11,968 bases of DNA from assembly GCA_028278005.1 (NCBI GenBank), contig JANQFD010000073.1, positions 1 to 11,968 on the forward strand, given 5' to 3'. Made by a program: the position numbers and the translations under genes. Origin of the DNA: Chlorobium sp. (lineage in GTDB: Bacteria; Bacteroidota; Chlorobiia; Chlorobiales; Chlorobiaceae). Positions 6,708-11,968 of this stretch are shown here, piece by piece. Each line of letters begins with the position of its first letter. The stretch's first letter is position 1. Under the pieces are notes generated by a model. It was not told the DNA's origin and did not search any database. It saw only the letters and a program-made list of their open reading frames with translations.

Positions 6708-8004
6708 AAAGAACGGCTTGGCGATTGAGCCCGGTGCAATCGTCAGAATATTTCTTTCCATATCAGTTGTCATCATTGCTGCAGCAACCCTGCTCGGTGC
6801 TGCAGGAGCTGTGACGGAAAGCGGGTTTCTCAAGACGGTTCACCCCTATATTTTTTTTGTGGGATTCGGCAACCTTGCCATCCTCATTCTGAACCGCTAT
6901 CTCATTTCGGCGATCTATCCCGAACTCGAGGTTGACACCGAAAAACAGATGCGCCGCATTTACGGTGTTCTGCTCTCCGTCGTTCTGATTGTTCTTGCCG
7001 TTTACATGGAGATTCCTCTTCTCAAGGCAGCTGTCGGCCTGTTTCTGATCGGTATCGTATCGTCAGCCGCAAAGGAGATTTTTACCACACTTTCCATCGG
7101 AAAAATGTGGCGGGAGGTTTCTGTTCGTTACTATATTTTTGATGTGATATTCCTCATTGTGGCCAATCTCGGACTCTTCACTCTCGGACTGAAAGAGGCG
7201 TTTCCCGAAACAGGTCTCATCCCTTTTTTCATTACCCAGTCGTCCTACTTTCTCGGGTCGTCTTTCCCGTTGAGTATCAGCGTGATGGGATTTCTCTATA
7301 CGTATCTCTGGCGGCGTTCACCGGTCAGCGAGCTCGCTAAAAAGCTCTTCAGTCTATGGTTCTACGTTTTTGTCGGCGGGGTGCTTGTGTTTCTCGTATC
7401 AATTCTGATGGGAGACTACCTTGGCATGATGGTGGTAAGTCATACGCTCATGATGGGGGTTCTGGTACTTCTTTTCGGCTTTGTACGCTATCTGTACAGC
7501 TTTTTCCAAAAGCATTTCAAACATCCGGCGCTTGCTTTTCTGCTTTCCGGACTTGCAATGCTTCTGGCGACAAGCGCTTATGGTATCATGAATATCTACT
7601 ATTTCGAGCAGTTCGGTTCAGTCCCTCCCATACAGGGTGACAGAATGTGGATTTACCACTCGCATACACATGCCGCCCTGCTTGGATGGATTACCTTTTC
7701 TTTCACAGGGATGATGTATATTATTGTTCCGGCTATCGTGAAGTCGAATTCTCTTGCTTTCTTGAGAACCGATAAAGCGCTATCGGAGCTGCTCGACGCA
7801 AAAACCGTCTCGGGAGCGTTTCGACAGTTATCGGTCTCTCTGGTATCGGCTACGGCCGTACTTCTCGCATTCTTTCTGGAAAACAATACGTTGCTCTGTG
7901 TGGCAGGAGTTGTTTTCGGAGGAGGTATATATTATTCGAGAATCAACCTCAAAAAGGCTTTTAACGATTTGTCAACGCGCGCTACAAAAGGAAAAAGGAG
8001 ATGA
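6670..8004 (+). CDS. Polytopic membrane protein, heme-copper oxidase subunit I-like
   Basis: This 444-residue protein has about twelve hydrophobic helices. Its notable feature is a histidine cluster at the start of a late helix, YHSHTHAALLGW (His 330, 332, 334), followed by a glycine-rich membrane stretch ending IIVP. Further membrane histidines occur in TVHPYIFF (His 58) and VVSHTLMMG (His 258). This arrangement recalls heme- and metal-binding helices of heme-copper oxidase/NO reductase subunit I, or of NnrS-like proteins. The complete set of catalytic histidines and a canonical copper site are not evident, so a non-catalytic or divergent heme protein is likely. The ATG at 6670 is chosen over an in-frame TTG at 6661; another TTG at 6718 would remove the 38-bp overlap with the DoxX-like gene. 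The 3' end overlaps the next gene by 4 bp. Confidence 0.5.
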   Translation: MKSEKTRILVHSEKNGLAIEPGAIVRIFLSISVVIIAAATLLGAAGAVTESGFLKTVHPYIFFVGFGNLAILILNRYLISAIYPELEVDTEKQMRRIYGVLLSVVLIVLAVYMEIPLLKAAVGLFLIGIVSSAAKEIFTTLSIGKMWREVSVRYYIFDVIFLIVANLGLFTLGLKEAFPETGLIPFFITQSSYFLGSSFPLSISVMGFLYTYLWRRSPVSELAKKLFSLWFYVFVGGVLVFLVSILMGDYLGMMVVSHTLMMGVLVLLFGFVRYLYSFFQKHFKHPALAFLLSGLAMLLATSAYGIMNIYYFEQFGSVPPIQGDRMWIYHSHTHAALLGWITFSFTGMMYIIVPAIVKSNSLAFLRTDKALSELLDAKTVSGAFRQLSVSLVSATAVLLAFFLENNTLLCVAGVVFGGGIYYSRINLKKAFNDLSTRATKGKRR

Positions 8005-9293
8005 ACAGCGGTTTTCTGTTACGAGGCATGAGTAGGGGTATCTGGTTGCTGTTACTCATTGCAATGCCTTATCAGGCATACTCATATGACGATGAGCACT
8101 ACCGTATGCTGCAGAAAGGGGTCAAGGCATGGAACAGTATGAAAAGCGGTCAGCCTGAAAAACCCTTTGATCTCAGTGGTGCCGACATGAGAGGTAAAAA
8201 CCTCAAGGGCGTCGATTTCAGCATGATGAACCTGAAGGGTGCGATACTGAGCGGTGCTGATCTCAGCAATGCCGATTTGCGGGGGGCATCCCTCGACAAA
8301 GCGGTATTGAAAAAAACACTGCTGTATGACGCGCTTCTTCGTTCCGCATCGTTGCGCGAAACCGATCTCGAGGAAGCGGGACTTGAAGGCGCCGATATGC
8401 GGGAAGGTAACCTTGACGGGGCGGTGCTTAAGCAGGCTGATCTTTCAGCAAGTCTCTTGAGAGAGGCGAGTCTCAGAGGCGCCGATTTGCGGGCGGCCGA
8501 CCTCAGAACAGCTGATATCGCCGGCGCAAACCTCGATGGCGCCTACCTTTGGCGTGCTGATCTTGACGGTGCGAATCTCGACGAAACTGTCGTGACGACG
8601 ATTACCGTTGTTGAAACCGGTAAATATGCCGATCAGGCCTGGGCTGACAGGAAAGGTGCCGTTTTCAGGGGCATGGAGAATAAAACGAAAGGGACTATTA
8701 CAGACAGGGGAGGAGCTCTTGAGCAGGGAAAAGGTGCTGAAGTTGTTTTGAAAGAAGCGGAAAGCGCACCGTCTGTAAAAGACGACACGGCAGAACCGGT
8801 TCTCAATAAAAGCTGGCCGGTGAACCCTGTTGAACAAAAGATACGGTTCGGCGTGACGCGCGAGAAAGCAAGTGCACTTGCCTACGATGTGCACCAGCGC
8901 GAGCTCCTGGTAGAAAGTGTTTCCGGATGGAACAGGATGAGAAAAGAGAAGCCCCAGGAGCCCATACGTCTTGCAGGGGCAAAGATGAACAGGAAAGTTC
9001 TCGACGGAGCGAATTTGCGAGACGCTGAGCTGAGGGGCGCCTTGCTGAAAAGAACAGATCTTGTCGATGCGGATCTGAGGGGGGCAAATCTCAGGGAGGC
9101 CAATCTTCGCGAGGCTGATCTGACGAATGCGGATCTTCGGGGTGCAGATCTTCGGGGAGCGTATCTCTGGAGGGCCAATCTCGATTGGACGAAGTTAAAC
9201 GGAGCTATTGTCAATACCCATACTGTCCTTGAAACCGGGAAAAACGCAACGCCTGCATGGGCTGCAAAAAACGGTGCGGTTTATCGGCAATAG
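8001..9293 (+). CDS. Exported two-lobed pentapeptide-repeat protein
   Basis: This 430-residue protein has a Sec-type signal peptide (hydrophobic IWLLLLIAMPYQ, likely cleavage after AYS near residue 28), so it acts outside the cytoplasm. The mature protein holds two homologous lobes. Lobe 1 (about 29-226) and lobe 2 (about 295-430) each open with a Tyr-Asp helix leading to a Trp-Asn cap (Trp 44; Trp 310), continue in A(D/N)Lxx pentapeptides, and close with GAYLWRA...VETGK...AWA...GAV(F/Y)R. I count about 28 pentapeptides in lobe 1 and 16 in lobe 2. Such repeats fold as a right-handed quadrilateral beta helix, usually for protein binding. A charged linker of about 70 residues joins the lobes. 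The ATG overlaps the previous stop (ATGA) and follows AAGGAG directly, suggesting translational coupling. No specific function is known. Confidence 0.9.
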   Translation: MNSGFLLRGMSRGIWLLLLIAMPYQAYSYDDEHYRMLQKGVKAWNSMKSGQPEKPFDLSGADMRGKNLKGVDFSMMNLKGAILSGADLSNADLRGASLDKAVLKKTLLYDALLRSASLRETDLEEAGLEGADMREGNLDGAVLKQADLSASLLREASLRGADLRAADLRTADIAGANLDGAYLWRADLDGANLDETVVTTITVVETGKYADQAWADRKGAVFRGMENKTKGTITDRGGALEQGKGAEVVLKEAESAPSVKDDTAEPVLNKSWPVNPVEQKIRFGVTREKASALAYDVHQRELLVESVSGWNRMRKEKPQEPIRLAGAKMNRKVLDGANLRDAELRGALLKRTDLVDADLRGANLREANLREADLTNADLRGADLRGAYLWRANLDWTKLNGAIVNTHTVLETGKNATPAWAAKNGAVYRQ

Positions 9294-9418
9294 TCTGGAG
9301 GAGGGAGTTGAACCCAACTTTGATGCGCTGTTTTTTGTTGAGATCAGGGCACCGATTTCCGGTATTCCCGCAACAGAAACAGATGGGGCTCCGTAGTAAA
9401 TGAAAATGAGCGTTTGAT

Positions 9419-10273
9419 ATGATGAAAAGAACGGGCGAGCCGCTGGTGACGGTTACCATTCCGATGTATAATAACGAGAGGTTCATCAAACAGACTATTG
9501 AATCGATCCTTGCGCAGACCTTTGCTGATTTCGAGCTTCTTATCTATGACGATAATTCGACCGATGCGTCATATGACATAGCGATGTCCTTCAGGGACCC
9601 GAGGATGCATGTTTTCAAAAACGAAAGAAATCTGGGGCCCGAAGGGAACTGGAACAGGGCGATACAATGTGTAAGGGGAAAGTATGTCAAGCTTGTCTGT
9701 GGTGACGATATTCTCTATCCGGAATGTCTTGCAAAACAGGTCAGGGTATTTGAAAACAAATCACAGGCGGGTATAAGCCTTGTCTGCAGCCAGCGGACAA
9801 TTATCAATCCGGAAGGAAAACCCCTGATCAAGAAGATCAACCTGGTGGAAAGAGGGAGGCATAAAGCTGCCGATATCATCAGAAAGCTGATCCGCATGGG
9901 AACCAATATACTTGGCGAACCTGTCTGCGGTCTCTATCCGGCCAGGCTGTTGCCCTATACAAGAGGATACAGCGCACAGGTGCCGTATACCATCGATCTT
10001 GAATTCTGGATGCAACTGCTCAGGCTCGGCGATCTTTTTATGATCGATGAGCCGCTTTGTGCATTCAGGATTTCCGATGAATCATGGTCATCCAGGATAG
10101 GGGATATGCGCTATCATCATTTTTTGGCGTTCATGGAACAGACCGCATCCGAAAAAACATTCGAGGTAACCGATCTCGATATGTTTATCGGAAAGATCAA
10201 CTGCGCGGTTCATTCAATGACAAGCACGGTAGGCTTCAAGCTGTTTGCCGGGGCGGCGCAAGAGGAAAATTAG
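9419..10273 (+). CDS. Family 2 glycosyltransferase
   Basis: This 284-residue protein has the GT-A fold signature of family 2 glycosyltransferases, which transfer a sugar from a nucleotide donor to a surface or secondary-metabolite acceptor. The N-terminal Rossmann strand and loop read [20 protein letters not shown], followed by Q-T-F-x-D-F-E and the nucleotide-binding YDDNSTD (residues 43-49). The metal-binding acidic pair is CGDDILYP (Asp 96-Asp 97). [11 protein letters not shown] (Glu 195) and the EPLCAFR segment mark the acceptor and C-terminal part. No membrane segment is visible. Two consecutive ATGs (9419 and 9422) could each start it, and no Shine-Dalgarno is clear. It stands 125 bp after the pentapeptide gene and 134 bp before the Nif11-like gene. 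The acceptor cannot be deduced. Confidence 0.9.
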   Translation: MMKRTGEPLVTVTIPMYNNERFIKQTIESILAQTFADFELLIYDDNSTDASYDIAMSFRDPRMHVFKNERNLGPEGNWNRAIQCVRGKYVKLVCGDDILYPECLAKQVRVFENKSQAGISLVCSQRTIINPEGKPLIKKINLVERGRHKAADIIRKLIRMGTNILGEPVCGLYPARLLPYTRGYSAQVPYTIDLEFWMQLLRLGDLFMIDEPLCAFRISDESWSSRIGDMRYHHFLAFMEQTASEKTFEVTDLDMFIGKINCAVHSMTSTVGFKLFAGAAQEEN

Positions 10274-10407
10274 TGCGATCCGGTTTTACTGTGTTTTTGC
10301 TGGGAAGAGAACGATAGAATGATGATATTAACACAGAAGTATCCGGGTTGCATGACAGAGTAAAAGAGTTGCCCTGGATAGAAGTTTCCTGAAACCATAA
10401 ACCTTCC

Positions 10408-10677
10408 ATGGTTATGTCAGTACAGTCAGCGAAGGACTTTCTTGAAAAAATCACATCTGATGATGCTTTCCGCCATTCGCTCATCAGCGAACTTGCCAGA
10501 TTCCGGTCGGAACTTGTTTCAAAGGCCGGTTACGAATTCAATGAACAGGAACTCGATGAGGCCAGATCCCGGTTGCCCGCTGGTGTGTCAGGGCAGGTTC
10601 CCGCCTGGTTCTGCGATTATGAGGAAACAGGAGGCCCCCATAAAGGACGAAAATGCGGGGGCGGAGTCTGGCACTGA
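10408..10677 (+). CDS. Nif11-like small protein, possible RiPP leader or precursor
   Basis: This 89-residue protein begins SVQSAKDFLEKITSDDAFRHS and continues with AGYEFNEQELDEARSRL. This follows the Nif11-domain pattern (S-x-x-x-A-x-x-F-L-x-K ... D-x-x-x-R ... A-G-Y-x-F-x-x-x-E-L). Nif11 domains occur in nitrogen-fixation-linked small proteins and as leader regions of ribosomal peptide precursors. The C-terminal 33 residues (after RSRL) hold two cysteines and end KCGGGVWH, which could be a short core. The usual Gly-Gly leader end after the second helix is absent; the glycines occur near the C-terminus instead. Start is ATG 10408 or ATG 10414, and the latter gives MSVQSAK, the common Nif11 N-terminus. 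No modifying enzyme is seen in the window, so a plain Nif11 protein is equally possible. Confidence 0.68.
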   Translation: MVMSVQSAKDFLEKITSDDAFRHSLISELARFRSELVSKAGYEFNEQELDEARSRLPAGVSGQVPAWFCDYEETGGPHKGRKCGGGVWH

Positions 10678-10730
10678 TCTGCAGAGATGCCCGAGGATGT
10701 TACCATCAACCTGAATAACCCCCTCCACAC

Positions 10731-11968
10731 ATGAAACCGATCTGCATCAACGACTACTGTTTTGACCACGTCCATATCTGGATACAGTATCATCCCTTGA
10801 TTCCCCAGTTTGTGGAAGTGGCTATCGAAATCTTTTATCCCCGTGACCGTCAGGCCAACGGGCTCGTGATGTTCAATCACGGCTTTCTTATCGGGGTGGA
10901 CCTGCTCTACTATCCGAAAAAAATTATCGGCTCGTTTCTGAACGACACCCCTCTTTTCGGCGTGCATCCGTCCTACTACTACAATTATTCCAACGCCCTT
11001 GTCGAAAAAAACTGGGCGATGGCATACGTCACCTCCACGCATATGCAGATGCAGGGTGTTCCCTGGACCGATTTCGGCGGCAATCCGAGGGTGGGGCAGG
11101 AGGCTTTTGCGGCAGCGTCCTATCTCATCAAGTATGGGGTGACGGACGAGTTTTACAAGGCCGAAAAGAAATACAAAAACACCGCTTTCTACAAGCCGGA
11201 AGATATCGAGAAGTCCCGCTTCATGCGCTCGAACAACGTGATCTTCGCCGGTCATTCGGTAGGGGGCGCCCATGCGCAGGTTCCGGCTACAGGGTTTGAA
11301 ACCATGCAGAAGATCGGCAAGGACACCTGCCGTCCTTTCGATCCAGTGATTTATGATCGGGAGTTCCTGCCGAAATATTCGGAACGCATGTCCGAGTGGG
11401 AACCCGAAGAGCGGGCCGATCCAATCGGTCTCGTGCAGCTTTCCCCGGTCGATCAGAAGGTGCCGCTGATCGGACCCGGCATGGCCGATTACCGCAAGGT
11501 TCTGGCGGAAAGGGAACTGCCCATACTCATGATGATCGGGGAGTGCGACAGCGCCTGTCTGAAAGATTCCGATCCTCCGGCATGGTCCCCGAGCCCCGGT
11601 GAAACAACCGAATTTTCCCAGCTCGCGCCGCAAGGCAGCAACTCATGGGCTGTCGTCGCAAATGTGAAGAAAGGCAGTCATTGCGGCTACCTCACCAAAA
11701 AAAGCGACCTCTGCAGTCTTGCCGACAAGGATTCCGGCCTGTGCAAGGAAGGAACGAAAACCTGGAAGGCAGGAGGTGAGGAAGCCGCCTTTACGAATGA
11801 ACTGTTCAAACAGTTCATCGCGATGTACCCCGACGGTCAGGGTTTTCAGGGCGACTTCAAAAAATGGATACACAGCGATTTCATCAAATGGCTCAACCGT
11901 GAAAACCCCTACGGCAAGATCGATCTGGTGCCGTTTGCCGAAGGAAAGTATATCGACTACGTCTCCCA
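10731..11968 (+). CDS. Alpha/beta hydrolase, C-terminus beyond the window
   Basis: The frame stays open to the window end, so at least 412 residues are encoded and the tail is missing. The ATG at 10731 is the first possible start after an in-frame TAA at 10716. Features of an alpha/beta hydrolase are the strand and loop MFNHGF (His 50-Gly 51, a likely oxyanion-hole region) and the nucleophile elbow AGHSVGG (Ser 176). Asp 273 in MMIGECDSAC and His 317 in KKGSHCGY are candidates for the rest of the triad. No signal peptide is seen. The region near the putative Asp and His is rich in cysteine (CDSAC, HCGY, DLC, GLC). The substrate is unknown; an esterase or lipase-like role is a family-level guess. 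It lies 53 bp after the Nif11-like gene on the same strand. Confidence 0.75.
   Translation, partial: MKPICINDYCFDHVHIWIQYHPLIPQFVEVAIEIFYPRDRQANGLVMFNHGFLIGVDLLYYPKKIIGSFLNDTPLFGVHPSYYYNYSNALVEKNWAMAYVTSTHMQMQGVPWTDFGGNPRVGQEAFAAASYLIKYGVTDEFYKAEKKYKNTAFYKPEDIEKSRFMRSNNVIFAGHSVGGAHAQVPATGFETMQKIGKDTCRPFDPVIYDREFLPKYSERMSEWEPEERADPIGLVQLSPVDQKVPLIGPGMADYRKVLAERELPILMMIGECDSACLKDSDPPAWSPSPGETTEFSQLAPQGSNSWAVVANVKKGSHCGYLTKKSDLCSLADKDSGLCKEGTKTWKAGGEEAAFTNELFKQFIAMYPDGQGFQGDFKKWIHSDFIKWLNRENPYGKIDLVPFAEGKYIDYVS

Noticed and set aside
8160..9230. Repetitive DNA resembling a tandem array or CRISPR
   Set aside because: The periodicity is 15 bp and degenerate, coding for pentapeptide repeats; there are no conserved repeats separated by unique spacers.
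9208..9396. Open frame of 62 codons overlapping the end of the pentapeptide gene
   Set aside because: It starts inside the pentapeptide gene in another frame and shows no protein-like pattern beyond it.
10393..10413. Hairpin AACCAT...ATGGTT covering the possible Nif11 start codon
   Set aside because: The stem is only 6 bp and competes with an overlapping alternative pairing; it is too weak to claim translational control.
10617..11633. Long open frame on the minus strand (338 codons)
   Set aside because: It lies wholly opposite the hydrolase and Nif11 genes, whose + strand products show clear motifs; the minus product shows no family features.

Overview
The window most likely comes from a green sulfur bacterium (Chlorobiales, for example a Chlorobium or Prosthecochloris relative). 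This is inferred from gene content: long-form PstC and PstA permeases, two PhoU-type proteins, a Nif11-family small protein, an exported pentapeptide-repeat protein, and weak or absent Shine-Dalgarno sites before most genes. It cannot be proven from 12 kb without a search. All genes lie on the + strand.

Region 1 (1-5013) is a high-affinity phosphate uptake locus. It starts with the last 35 codons of a probable pstS, closed by a strong intrinsic terminator. Then follow pstB, pstC and pstA, an unusual order compared with the common S-C-A-B. Downstream of pstA come a small inverted-repeat element with a 5-bp target duplication, a PHO-box-like direct repeat touching that duplication, a headless fragment of a second pstB (70 codons), and a canonical phoU. 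The layout suggests an ancestral phosphate locus that carried another pstB immediately before phoU and lost its 5' part.

Region 2 (5014-6217) holds a second, longer copy of the inverted-repeat element, about 200 bp of spacer, a divergent PhoU-like protein whose metal-binding signatures are degraded, and an intrinsic terminator.

Region 3 (6303-9293) is a tightly packed cluster of three genes. It encodes a DoxX-like small membrane protein, a roughly 12-helix membrane protein with a histidine cluster reminiscent of heme-copper oxidase subunit I, and an exported pentapeptide-repeat protein built from two duplicated lobes. The first two genes overlap by 38 bp and the last two by 4 bp.

Region 4 (9419-11968) holds a family 2 glycosyltransferase, a Nif11-like small protein (a possible RiPP leader or precursor), and an alpha/beta hydrolase cut by the window end. 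No peptide-modifying enzyme or transporter is visible in the window.

The genes of region 1 act together: PstS binds periplasmic phosphate, PstC and PstA form the channel, PstB powers it, and PhoU links transport to the phosphate-response kinase and limits uptake. No functional link between this locus and regions 3 and 4 can be shown from the sequence. The strongest non-routine signals are the pair of modular inverted-repeat elements around the pstB remnant and phoU, the PHO-box-like repeat at the edge of one of them, the two-lobed pentapeptide protein, and the Nif11 gene with its hydrolase neighbour.
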